Shown piece by piece: positions 10,201-17,469 of a stretch of DNA of 29,524 nt. The number at the start of each line of letters is the position of its first letter. The first letter of the stretch is position 1. This stretch comes from Bacillota bacterium (GTDB taxonomy: Bacteria; Bacillota; Clostridia; Lachnospirales; Lachnospiraceae), in assembly GCA_023419655.1 (NCBI GenBank), contig JAEZXP010000269.1:1-29524 (forward strand). Direction: 5' to 3'. The notes below the pieces were generated by a model. That model saw nothing but the letters and a program-made list of their open reading frames with translations, was not told where the DNA came from and did not search any database. A program made the translations under genes and the position numbers.

Positions 10201-10528
10201 CATTGGAACCCTCATAAGCCTTATTCTGCTCTTCAAGAATCTCTTCCAGGGTCTTAAAACGGTATTCTGGTTCCAGGATATTATACCGGTGTTCATAATC
10301 TATATTAAATAGGTTACCGCCCGTTCCCATACTTTCCATGTATCTTTCATAATCATCTAAAGTCAGGATACCGCTATTTTTGATATTTGTGATAAAATTT
10401 TCCGTCTCATTTTCATACATAGACTTCATAACTGTCTCGGTTCTGATACTAAAGTAGACGGCTACAGATAAGAACATAATTATAATCCCCACAAATATAT
10501 CAATGACGTATTCCCATACCTTATTCAT
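7259..10528 (-). CDS. Giant surface protein 2: His/Cys-rich, Ig, inserted propeller, zinc ribbons
   Basis: I start at ATG 10528 (GGAGG 9 nt upstream), giving 1089 residues. An upstream in-frame ATG would only add a charged tail inside the previous gene. The start overlaps the stop of giant protein 1 by 8 bases. The layout is: signal anchor ~10-28; helical stalk with 'YERYMESMGTGG'; His/Cys-rich segment ~152-181 with HVH, HRH, HTHTH and Cys; CxxC pairs at 194-197 and 227-230; and the first part of a bacterial Ig-like domain (~488-548). A ~310-residue propeller with SxDGxxW boxes follows (~550-862), and then the apparent final strand of that Ig domain (~868-878). After this come a zinc ribbon (C884...CPYC901-904), an Ig-like domain (~910-980), another ribbon (CDIC988-991...CPRC1006-1009) and a C-terminal domain shared with giant protein 1. 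It is probably a surface component exported or assembled by the Tad-like machine. The domain calls are by eye. Confidence 0.82.
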   Translation of the reverse strand: MNKVWEYVIDIFVGIIIMFLSVAVYFSIRTETVMKSMYENETENFITNIKNSGILTLDDYERYMESMGTGGNLFNIDYEHRYNILEPEYRFKTLEEILEEQNKAYEGSNDYHYREVETEIPHVDDPINNGNLNTETNESVLAKAVNTPADPNHVHGPECYAGHRHSGDTMFTHTHTHNNSCRPWEVTRWAHFTCNNCGKKGVSFLAAWYWDEAANGPKFAESITPVCGSCNSTSLRDMTYKSNYLYSCGYDGIDLDKDGYTDIVGNENAYPYKKPFPQDTNRATYISGCYTYHKTKYMDFNLNDDTSIRRAFSTLMNTDNFQGYCKIPEYITLGISTDAYLRDADIEDRPDLCRVVYQAYVAGNKQIRFKFSSYAYTDSSFRWVNGTDNPGFPADISVAQLKSYNSNTPAINNWFKTFFRRDYYNVNNGDISFHLHWMDRRWNGNEYMSWLEDKTVYLDTCDFDHSMGADKWIHTCGLEEDNTIACNHIIVSLTPTHSKQTVYTNDPLITTAEAVYQDGSKKTVVCTTDFSTSTNGNNKTATLTYQNIIKSNKASLVATNGIDIYHSRNGETWNKVYSGTSSDSIEEITYGNDMFIATTRNSSIFLSQDGISWQKLIVNISGQNMALPKITYVNGYFYALAFPFSSSRTCFILRSSNGTDWKEEQTLYSYADRVPAGIGYSIDKGSQTAYLYAVTDIFYMEYKINSDGSLQTPSSPVSINIISGFHQVGNNIVLNNYIQGENRYHARIISKNGTYYYNNTLMECLQYGNGIILHVDGTNVKKSTTLPDFTVVNNHNLGIPKNGRSNMIYFGDRFVFSGRNGNDFRIYSSPDGIAWTSAVTPVMFTKIACNAEGGSGEITGGTSEIIQTKTCTVTVNVIPRNKVCHKGHTYNLNDDGSDPGCPYCRAWVESLRVIHPATLPIVITIGTTLQDNGVTLLATYMDGHTEEVSSGYADNLDKGYLGTKPVTIGYKGASVTVMVTTIRATMICDICGYEYSLYPDGTTPGCPRCIQKIPVFTGNIMVYEHINHTEEILKELYDKGRYRFNLEDVFNISVTNKSSNIARKLLRKVYPSLTDRWFTVNKSEHVMSK
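7943..8884 (-). repeat. Propeller module, copy 2 (inside giant protein 2)
   Basis: This DNA encodes the ~314-residue propeller that is homologous to 12258-13220. Both copies end with near-identical text: NMIYFGDRF, FSGR, SPDG-xxW-TS, then CNAE-x-GSGEI-x-GG. Conservation is also visible in DNA at this 3' end. In this gene the module interrupts an Ig-like domain. Boundaries are good to roughly 15 residues. Confidence 0.65.
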
Positions 10529-13500
10529 ACTTTGTAACCTCCCCGCCATAGATAAACCGCTTTTTTCTTCCAAGCAGGGATGTTTCAAAAAAGGTCTTTT
10601 GCAATCTATAGAGCAATGATTTATCCTTTTTTGTTATGATTATGGATATATAGTTTCCCTCCTGGAAATGATACTCACCCATGGAATAAACGATATCCAG
10701 TATCTCGGTGGTATAGGTGATATCAAAGTAAATAACTTTACCGGTCTCTTCACTCATCGGACAAAAAGGACATCCCGGGTCTGTTCCATCCGCATTCTTA
10801 TGGTAGACATGGCCGTTCGGGCAGATGATTGTATCAAACATATTTACCACTTCAACTATGACGGTAGTCGAAAAGCCCTTATATAGTACTTTTACTGTCT
10901 GTATCCCCAGCTCCTGCGGGTTAAAGTTCTCAAGCTGGTATCCTTCTTCGGCAAACTCTCTGTGCTCGTCACGAAAGATAAGGATTACGGCTATATCCGG
11001 GGTTATTCCCAGCTGTACAAGATTCGTGCCGCTTGTTAGATAGGCTTCGATTCCTGTAAGCTCATTGGCACATATGGGGCAGCCCTTTGGATTTTCTGAT
11101 AATTCATATACCGTTCCACAAATCGGACATTCTACCGTGTTAATGGATAAGACATTTAAGATAATCGTATCTGAAGCTCCCTTGTAGCTTACAGTTGCCA
11201 TAAATCTGCCGGGTGATGCTGTTGATGTATCGATTGCCCAGCCATCAACAACGCTGCTTTTTCCATCTGCATAAAACGCCGTGACGGCAAGCACAACGGT
11301 CTCATACTGGATAACGGTTATTTCCTTTGGGGATACACTTATTCTGACAACCTTCTCTGCACACACCGGACAGCTTTCTGACGGCGGGTATTTCGTATCA
11401 CAGACCGGACATTTTATCAGCTCATCACTGACCCATACCGTTATAATGGCTGCATACCCGCCGTATTCAATCGTCACCGTCTGCATACCTTTCCTTTGTG
11501 AATCGTAATTGCTTGTCCAGGCGGTTACTGCTTCCCTGGAACCATTATTATATATCGCATCAACGGTTACCGGCAGGCTCTCCCCCTGCATAACCTCCAC
11601 AACATCAGGCCTTACTTCTATCCCTGCAATAAGCTCTTCGCAAAAAGGACATCCCGGGTCTGTATCATCCGGATTAAGCTCATAGATGTTACGGCATTTC
11701 GGACATTCTCTTTGCAGCACTGTTACTGTTACCTTGACCGTGGCACTCTTTGTAATCCCGCCTTCTGTATAAGAGATGGTTACATTTTGTGTACCTGTTT
11801 TTCTTGCATTAAGACCTGTCATACTGTATTCGGAGGAATTCAGCAGCTTATTGGTTCCATCACTATAATTGGCTCTGACAGTAAAGGATGGTGCCGTATA
11901 TTTTTGTATACTTTGAGACGCAGGTGTGACGGTAATTGATGCAAGGTCTTTAAGAGATTTTACCGTAACATTTATTGTACATGTTCTTGTGCCGGTTGTT
12001 TTGGCATTTCTTACAAGACCGGTATACGTCAGCGTTACCGTCTGACTGCCGACAGCATTCGGATTATAATTGCTTGTACAGTTAACGACTGCGGTATGTC
12101 CATCCAGATATGCGGCCGTCGCTGTTGTGATAATAGGATTGCCTTTATTGACGGTCTGATTCGGATTTGTTGCTGTTATGGAGGTTACCACTTGATTACA
12201 CACCGGAGAAGCTTCGTTTCCATTGCCGTCGTAGTATTTTCCTTTTTTTAAGCATTCTCCTCCTTTTATCTCTCCGGAGCCGCGTTCAGCATTACAGGCA
12301 AGCTTGCTAAATGCCACAGAAACAGCCGACGAAGTCCAATTCAAGCCGTCAGGACTTGCATATACCCGGTATCCGCTGCTGTCTCGTCCTGAAAACATAA
12401 ATCTATCTCCAAAATATATCATGTTCGTATTTATTGTGTTGGGAAAACTAAGATTATGGTTCGTTGCCTTTGTAAAGCTGCCAATTGTATTCGATTTATA
12501 CAATGCCTTTCTACTGCTATTTATTGCAAGATAGGTTCCATTGCCATACTGAATAATCTCCGGAATAGAATCGATGGTAACCGGATATTTATATCCGGCT
12601 GCAACCATATAATAGGGATATTCCTCTTCTATAAATGCAAAATTACCAACCTGCTTAACCCTGACTTCTTTATCCCTTACATTAACACTTACGTTTCTTG
12701 AAGCCAGGCTGCCATCACTATTTATAACAAACGAGTTTATTCCATAAACATTGCCATATCCGCTTGCATACCCCCGTACCTGTGCAATCAGTCTTAAAGT
12801 ATACGGACTCGTGTCGGTCCCTGAAACAGCTAAATTACTGCCATATGTATCATCTAAAGAAGCACTAAGTGTTCCTCCTAAGCTCCAGTTGATTCCGTCC
12901 GTTGATTTTATGATGATATAGGTGGTATGTTCTCTGCCATCCGATGCCGTCGTATAGGATGCTGTGGCATAAAAATAGCCGTTCTCTGCGTATGTTATAT
13001 TGTAAATTTTTTTATTTTGACCGCCAACGTCAATCATATTTGGCGAATGCTTTGTCCAGTTTATCCCATCCGTTGACAGAATGACACCGCCATCCACTGC
13101 AATGAATTTTCCGCTCCCGTAGGTAATATCGGTAATATTACTTCCTCCAAACGCTCTTGTCCATGATGTTCCATTCTTAGAGTAATATATATTCCCCCCG
13201 CTTATCCCGGCAACAATTCCTTCGTATTTGCAATCGGTATCATTGCATACATGCTTAGTAATATCGTCTGGATAACCGCACTTTAATACTTTGTCCAGGG
13301 GCTTCGTGATATTTGTTAAGCATCCCGGATAGACCTCCATCAGAGGTACCTTTACTCCCGTCCAGTCAAGTCTGATTCCATCGTTATAAGTCCATGTTCC
13401 AATCTTTGCAGGTCCTAGCTTATTTTCGAGAAACGACCACATATTTTCAAAATCACTTACCAATTTATTAAAATTAGATATATTTTTTTCAGTCTTAACT

Positions 13501-14174
13501 TCCCCATTAAGTGTTATTTTCTGCCCCTGTGCATTAAAATAGGACCCAAAAAAAGTCATACTATCGAGATAATCCTCCGGATTAACATCCGGACTGGTTA
13601 TTGTCCGGTCCACATATTCCACTCTTACTATTCTTCCCCCGCAAGCAGCACAATCAACCATTATATACCGGGTTTTATGGTTTACCGTTCCCCATGAACC
13701 ACCCATATCTCCCCTGGTAACATGAATAGCATCATTTAAGTAACCTGTGGGTGCGTAGCAGTTATTATTATGAATATGCTCCGCATAACAATTATTGGTG
13801 TGTGTATGCGCTGCAAAGGATTGTATCTCATTATGATTATGAGACATCCTCTCAAATGATGCTGTCCCTCTTCTATCATTTTGGATGCCATTATATGAAT
13901 ATTCCTCTCCTTTGACCTCCTTAATATCCCGTATTTCAATCTCATATCTTTCACCGGCAGTATCCAGGTATCCAACATAATCCTCGTACATTTGCTTATT
14001 AAGATGCCCTTTCCTTCGAATGGAATCCGTCAGCTCATGTGTCCTGTCGTCTATCAGGGTATCTATGTTTTCAGTATTTGATTGTGCTATATATTGCAGT
14101 GGAAATATAAATAATAATAGGATTGCTAAAAACCCTGCCATCAGTCTCCCCGGAAAATCCATACCAATAACCAT
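10521..14174 (-). CDS. Giant surface protein 1: His/Cys-rich, propeller, five Ig domains, four zinc ribbons
   Basis: I chose ATG 14174 because AAGGAAGG lies just upstream. A TTG at 14195 and an ATG at 14162 are alternatives, so the start is uncertain by a few codons. Residue numbers count from the TTG. A signal anchor (~15-37) is followed by a stalk with 'YEDYVGYLDTAGERYEIEI', then a His/Cys-rich segment (119-147: HNH, HTHTNNCY, HIHNNNCY) and CAAC at 182-185. Next is a propeller (~326-646) with SxDGxxW boxes at 374, 431 and 614. Five Ig-like domains follow (~668-745, 750-826, 855-922, 948-1016, 1046-1116). Zinc ribbons lie after the second to fifth of these: 831-852, 929-945, 1023-1042 and 1125-1144 (CPxC or CPNGH ... 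DPGCPFC). The last ~80 residues match giant protein 2. It is probably an extracellular structural protein of the Tad-like apparatus. The ligand is unknown. Confidence 0.82.
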   Translation of the reverse strand: MVIGMDFPGRLMAGFLAILLLFIFPLQYIAQSNTENIDTLIDDRTHELTDSIRRKGHLNKQMYEDYVGYLDTAGERYEIEIRDIKEVKGEEYSYNGIQNDRRGTASFERMSHNHNEIQSFAAHTHTNNCYAEHIHNNNCYAPTGYLNDAIHVTRGDMGGSWGTVNHKTRYIMVDCAACGGRIVRVEYVDRTITSPDVNPEDYLDSMTFFGSYFNAQGQKITLNGEVKTEKNISNFNKLVSDFENMWSFLENKLGPAKIGTWTYNDGIRLDWTGVKVPLMEVYPGCLTNITKPLDKVLKCGYPDDITKHVCNDTDCKYEGIVAGISGGNIYYSKNGTSWTRAFGGSNITDITYGSGKFIAVDGGVILSTDGINWTKHSPNMIDVGGQNKKIYNITYAENGYFYATASYTTASDGREHTTYIIIKSTDGINWSLGGTLSASLDDTYGSNLAVSGTDTSPYTLRLIAQVRGYASGYGNVYGINSFVINSDGSLASRNVSVNVRDKEVRVKQVGNFAFIEEEYPYYMVAAGYKYPVTIDSIPEIIQYGNGTYLAINSSRKALYKSNTIGSFTKATNHNLSFPNTINTNMIYFGDRFMFSGRDSSGYRVYASPDGLNWTSSAVSVAFSKLACNAERGSGEIKGGECLKKGKYYDGNGNEASPVCNQVVTSITATNPNQTVNKGNPIITTATAAYLDGHTAVVNCTSNYNPNAVGSQTVTLTYTGLVRNAKTTGTRTCTINVTVKSLKDLASITVTPASQSIQKYTAPSFTVRANYSDGTNKLLNSSEYSMTGLNARKTGTQNVTISYTEGGITKSATVKVTVTVLQRECPKCRNIYELNPDDTDPGCPFCEELIAGIEVRPDVVEVMQGESLPVTVDAIYNNGSREAVTAWTSNYDSQRKGMQTVTIEYGGYAAIITVWVSDELIKCPVCDTKYPPSESCPVCAEKVVRISVSPKEITVIQYETVVLAVTAFYADGKSSVVDGWAIDTSTASPGRFMATVSYKGASDTIILNVLSINTVECPICGTVYELSENPKGCPICANELTGIEAYLTSGTNLVQLGITPDIAVILIFRDEHREFAEEGYQLENFNPQELGIQTVKVLYKGFSTTVIVEVVNMFDTIICPNGHVYHKNADGTDPGCPFCPMSEETGKVIYFDITYTTEILDIVYSMGEYHFQEGNYISIIITKKDKSLLYRLQKTFFETSLLGRKKRFIYGGEVTKYE
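12258..13220 (-). repeat. Propeller module, copy 1 (inside giant protein 1)
   Basis: This DNA encodes a ~320-residue beta-propeller with Asp-box-like repeats, homologous to 7943-8884. Here it lies between 'CNDTDCKYEG' and 'GECLKKGKYYDGNGN', ahead of the first Ig-like domain. In the second giant protein the same module sits inside that domain. Boundaries are approximate. Confidence 0.65.
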
Positions 14175-14198
14175 ACCTTCCTTAATCTGCTGCAAAAT

Positions 14199-14579
14199 TC
14201 ATGTATTTAAATAAGAATAGACAACCATTATGATGTTTCTGCTCTCATCATAATAATATTCCTTTTTATAATCTCCCGTCTTAATATATGTAAAATATAA
14301 TCCATAGTCATGTCCATTTGCAGGGATTGGGTTTTCATCAACCATTATGGGATACTCTCTAGGTCCCATAATGGCGGAATATAATTCCCCATCGGTTACC
14401 TGATTTGTGTTGGTAAAGCTATATTGCGGATATAGCTTATTATCTTCGATGATATCTTTACTTATAATCTCTGTAAGACGGGACAGGGCCTTATACTGTG
14501 ATGACAAGTATAATAAGCCTAACCCTATTAATATTCCTCCGATAAGCAGCTCTATTACATTTGTAACTGTATTGCGCAT
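14199..14579 (-). CDS. Pilin-like single-helix protein (third of three)
   Basis: A 126-residue protein with AGGAGG 8 nt before its ATG. One hydrophobic helix (residues ~8-26) follows a short N-terminus, so the rest should be exterior. The tail has 'VTDGELYSAIM', which resembles the (I/V)xGSxxxxxI motif of the two preceding pilin-like proteins, then a compact domain ending in a YY-rich strand. There is no G/A-xxxx-E prepilin peptidase site. It sits between the second pilin-like gene and giant protein 1 and is likely co-translated with them. The pilin role is inferred from size, topology and position, not from a recognised family. Confidence 0.7.
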   Translation of the reverse strand: MRNTVTNVIELLIGGILIGLGLLYLSSQYKALSRLTEIISKDIIEDNKLYPQYSFTNTNQVTDGELYSAIMGPREYPIMVDENPIPANGHDYGLYFTYIKTGDYKKEYYYDESRNIIMVVYSYLNT

Positions 14580-14607
14580 AGATAAGTCCTCCTGCTCATC
14601 CTTTTGA

Positions 14608-15069
14608 TTATCTTTGGGTAAACCTCACCCCAAGGATAACCTTATTGCCGTTTCTTATAACCTCTCCTGTAAATAAAGCGGTCGGCTTTATATAGTACTC
14701 CATGTTTGAGAAGTTCTTTATGTCTTTAAGATGCTTGTTATTCGTGAAAGTATGCGTATACGCGGCCCCTGAAAGCTTTGTTACTGCCTCCACATAGATA
14801 GGTGCTTCCTCCGTGGCAGAATAATCACCCAGCTGCTTCTTTATAAAATTAACGACCTCCGAACCCCTTATCTCTTCCCCATCATATTTGACAATATCAT
14901 ACTCGGCATATTCAGAAGCAGAAGTTTCTGTATTTGCAATAACATTGTCCGCAAGCCTTGTCGTTGCTCTCACTGAATTCATAATATAATGGATAATAAT
15001 ACCGACAAGTATTACCGCCACTACCGCTAAGAATATCTGTGGAACGAAATCATTGTTTTTATGCTTCAT
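14608..15069 (-). CDS. Pilin-like single-helix protein (second of three)
   Basis: A 153-residue protein with AGGTGG 6 nt before the ATG. The N-terminus (MKHKNNDFVPQ) is polar and is followed by a hydrophobic helix (~12-31), then an exterior domain with 'YDGEEIRGSEVVNFIKKQ' at about 62-79. It is clearly paralogous to the preceding gene: similar start, helix, YDG...GS motif and a C-terminal 'VRFTQ' ending (MFTQ in the paralogue). A classical type IV or Flp prepilin cleavage site with Glu at +5 is absent. I infer a pilin or pseudopilin polymerised by the CpaF/TadBC-like machinery. It could also be a structural anchor for the giant proteins. Confidence 0.74.
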   Translation of the reverse strand: MKHKNNDFVPQIFLAVVAVILVGIIIHYIMNSVRATTRLADNVIANTETSASEYAEYDIVKYDGEEIRGSEVVNFIKKQLGDYSATEEAPIYVEAVTKLSGAAYTHTFTNNKHLKDIKNFSNMEYYIKPTALFTGEVIRNGNKVILGVRFTQR

Positions 15070-15117
15070 CTTTTACCACCTATGTTTTGCTATAACCGTT
15101 GCTTCAAAAGTTACGGA

Positions 15118-15552
15118 TTACTGTTGAGTGAACATTATGCTTTCTATAACCCCATTATCATTTCTTTTAACAGCCCCTTTAAAGACACCGTTAGAATTTA
15201 TATAATTAGGATTGCTTTTTGTTGGTTCTGGTGTTGCTGATGGATATGCTGCCGGAGTTCCCTTCGCCGCTATCGTTTCTACCTTAATTACTACACCGCC
15301 CAACTTTCCGTCTCCTGCTTCCTGAATCAAGTCCAATAATAAGCTTCCTGTAATGCTTGCCCCATCATAGGTAAGTAAATCAAACTCCGCCATCGTGCTT
15401 ATCGTCTTATTAATCCTCGCTGTTCCATCGTTTAAATCTTTCTTCTTGTCCTTAAACACGCCCGTGGACCAGGCGATTAGAAGTCCTACCAATATAACCG
15501 CCACAACAACTAAAAATATCTTTACTGCAATATCACTGTTTTTTGTTTTCAT
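15118..15552 (-). CDS. Pilin-like single-helix protein (first of three)
   Basis: A 144-residue protein placed directly after the TadBC-like platform gene, where Tad loci often carry pilins. GGAG lies 10 nt before the ATG. MKTKNSDIAVK precedes a hydrophobic helix (~10-28). The exterior part has 'YDGASITGSLLLDLIQ' (about 62-77), a Pro/Ser/Thr-rich linker (~102-113) and a short C-terminal beta segment ending IMFTQQ. It shares layout and motifs with 14608-15069. No Glu at the pilin +5 position and no Flp-type cleavage site is visible. Being first in the pilin array, it may be the major subunit, but that is inference. Confidence 0.74.
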   Translation of the reverse strand: MKTKNSDIAVKIFLVVVAVILVGLLIAWSTGVFKDKKKDLNDGTARINKTISTMAEFDLLTYDGASITGSLLLDLIQEAGDGKLGGVVIKVETIAAKGTPAAYPSATPEPTKSNPNYINSNGVFKGAVKRNDNGVIESIMFTQQ

Positions 15553-15582
15553 CTCAAATATTCTCCTTATCTCTTTTACTTT

Positions 15583-17469
15583 TTACCATGCTGTATGATT
15601 AAGCTCGTCTATCAGCATGTTCAACTCGTTCATGGATGCCATCAATGCCGGTACAAGTCCGTAGGCAAATAACAATATAAAGGGAAGGGCAGCCAATACA
15701 TAAGCCCTGAAAACCCGCTTTCGTATGGATTTTTCGTTTGCAAGCTTCCTCTTTGACATGTACCCGTCATGGTCTACCTGTATTTCACAAAAGGCCTGAC
15801 TTATGGACATATCATCGCAGCGTATCAGGTTATCGGCAATTCTTCTAAAAGGTTCATAGGGTTCTCTCTCTTTCAGGTCATTTAACACCTCTACATCCCC
15901 GGAGGCATAATCATCCAGGCACATTCTTATGGATTGCTTAAATACAACTGCAAAGGATTCCATCTCCACTAGTATCTGCTTTACAGTCATGGTTTCACTA
16001 TGCATCAGCATACCGATAAGTGCATTGAATTGATTGACCTCATCCTCCATGGCATCCCGGGATACCGATGAGCCGTATTTCAACATAACATGGGGAATAT
16101 AATAAGAAATAATACTGATACACAGACATACGAATACATCAAGAAATGAAATGTGATGATTATAATATTGGCTCACTCTGCGAAGAATATCGTCCGCCAG
16201 CGGCCCGGCTATCAGCGGATTATAATAAATACCGTCTTTTAAGAATACCGTTATCAGCTCTTCCCTTGTCTCCGGAGCCAGCCCCTCCCGCTTTATATAT
16301 TTCTCAGTATAGTTCTTAATCGTCTCGGTCATGGCTTCATATTGCGTTACACTTGCTGTAGGTGTTAACGCCTCCAGTTCATGGGCTTTGACGATAAGCT
16401 GCTGCTTTTGACTATAGCGGTGAAGATGGATTGTAATTCCTATGGCCAGAAGGAACATGGATATTGCAATACAAAGGCTTCGCAGTACAAAATGCCTTGC
16501 CCGGATATTATTCCCGCTGTTGCGAAGCTCTCTTTGCAGCCTTTCCTGCTTGGACGCATACTTATCACAGTAATTATCCATCGCTTTTTTAATCAATCCT
16601 TTTCTGTCAATACGGATCAGCCATCGATGGCGGGATTGATAAAAGTTCGTATATTCGGCACTCTTGCGCATGATGATATATATTCCCAGGATGATTGACA
16701 ACAATCCAATATCCAGTAAAAATCCAGGCCTGCCATAATAAAAATCAACCATATCCTCCTTTAAGCTGATAGCAAATTGCTTAACGATATCGATACAAAA
16801 TATCGGAGACACAACACATACGATTACACCCATAAATTCCATATACAGCCTCTGAAGCTTATCCATCTCAATACTTATTTCCTTCTGGAGGTTTTCCAAA
16901 TTACGGACGAATAACAGCCTTCCTTCATAGCGCTGGTCGCCTCTTTCCATAACCTCTACACATTGACTTACAAATGCCCTAAGATACCGGTTAGGGATAT
17001 TCTCATAATATTCCCTTAACCCCTCTTCCCTGTCCGGTGACAGCAAAAGCGCATATATCTGGTCTGCTGCCGCCTTCATATCTGCTTCAAGATGCTCCCT
17101 TGCTCGATAGAGAGCGTCATCAATACGGTATTCCACATAAAAATAATGCACCACCTCTGCCAGCATATTCTGCATCTGTGTCAAGGTTTTAATCTCATGC
17201 CTCTTGGCAATACGGCTTGTAACCTCCGAGTTGATAATGAATATTGCCACGCCTGCGTTGACGAAGGTTATGAGCCTAGGATTAAACATATAGATTACGA
17301 AGAATGCAGTCATGCTGGCAGTCCATGAAATTAAGCAGGACCATACGGTCTTTTTGGCAATTGTCTTACTGTCACAGGGGCTTATAAGCCGGTAATAGTA
17401 CGATAATTTCTTAATATAATTACGGGTGAGGGGGAAATTATTAAAGAAATGATAGAATCTTAGAACGAT
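15583..17469 (-). CDS. TadB/TadC-like platform protein with two type II secretion F-like halves
   Basis: The reading frame from ATG 17313 gives 576 residues, but it stays open and hydrophobic/basic upstream to 17496. The extra ~50 codons encode a basic segment (NYIKKLSYYYRLISPCDSK) and the first half of membrane helix 1, so the true start must lie upstream. No ATG, GTG or TTG is in frame there. ATC at 17469 has GAAGGGGG 9 nt before it and is my best guess. About six helices group as two halves, each with a long cytosolic helical part, suggesting fused TadB and TadC (T2SSF-like) platforms of the inner assembly complex. The last helix region reads 'AALPFILLFAYGLVPALMAS'. It follows the CpaF gene with a 10-base overlap. 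The family call rests on topology and gene order; sequence similarity to classical TadB/C is weak. Confidence 0.75.
   Translation of the reverse strand: MVLRFYHFFNNFPLTRNYIKKLSYYYRLISPCDSKTIAKKTVWSCLISWTASMTAFFVIYMFNPRLITFVNAGVAIFIINSEVTSRIAKRHEIKTLTQMQNMLAEVVHYFYVEYRIDDALYRAREHLEADMKAAADQIYALLLSPDREEGLREYYENIPNRYLRAFVSQCVEVMERGDQRYEGRLLFVRNLENLQKEISIEMDKLQRLYMEFMGVIVCVVSPIFCIDIVKQFAISLKEDMVDFYYGRPGFLLDIGLLSIILGIYIIMRKSAEYTNFYQSRHRWLIRIDRKGLIKKAMDNYCDKYASKQERLQRELRNSGNNIRARHFVLRSLCIAISMFLLAIGITIHLHRYSQKQQLIVKAHELEALTPTASVTQYEAMTETIKNYTEKYIKREGLAPETREELITVFLKDGIYYNPLIAGPLADDILRRVSQYYNHHISFLDVFVCLCISIISYYIPHVMLKYGSSVSRDAMEDEVNQFNALIGMLMHSETMTVKQILVEMESFAVVFKQSIRMCLDDYASGDVEVLNDLKEREPYEPFRRIADNLIRCDDMSISQAFCEIQVDHDGYMSKRKLANEKSIRKRVFRAYVLAALPFILLFAYGLVPALMASMNELNMLIDELNHTAW

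Noticed and set aside
11000..13200. Tandem DNA repeats or a CRISPR-like array suggested by recurring CxxC/DPGC text
   Set aside because: The recurrence is at protein level, with irregular spacing and diverged DNA. It reflects repeated domains, not direct repeats with spacers.
7943..13220. Insertion sequence or transposon carrying the propeller modules
   Set aside because: No terminal inverted repeats, target duplications or transposase are visible at the module edges. Domain shuffling by recombination is enough.
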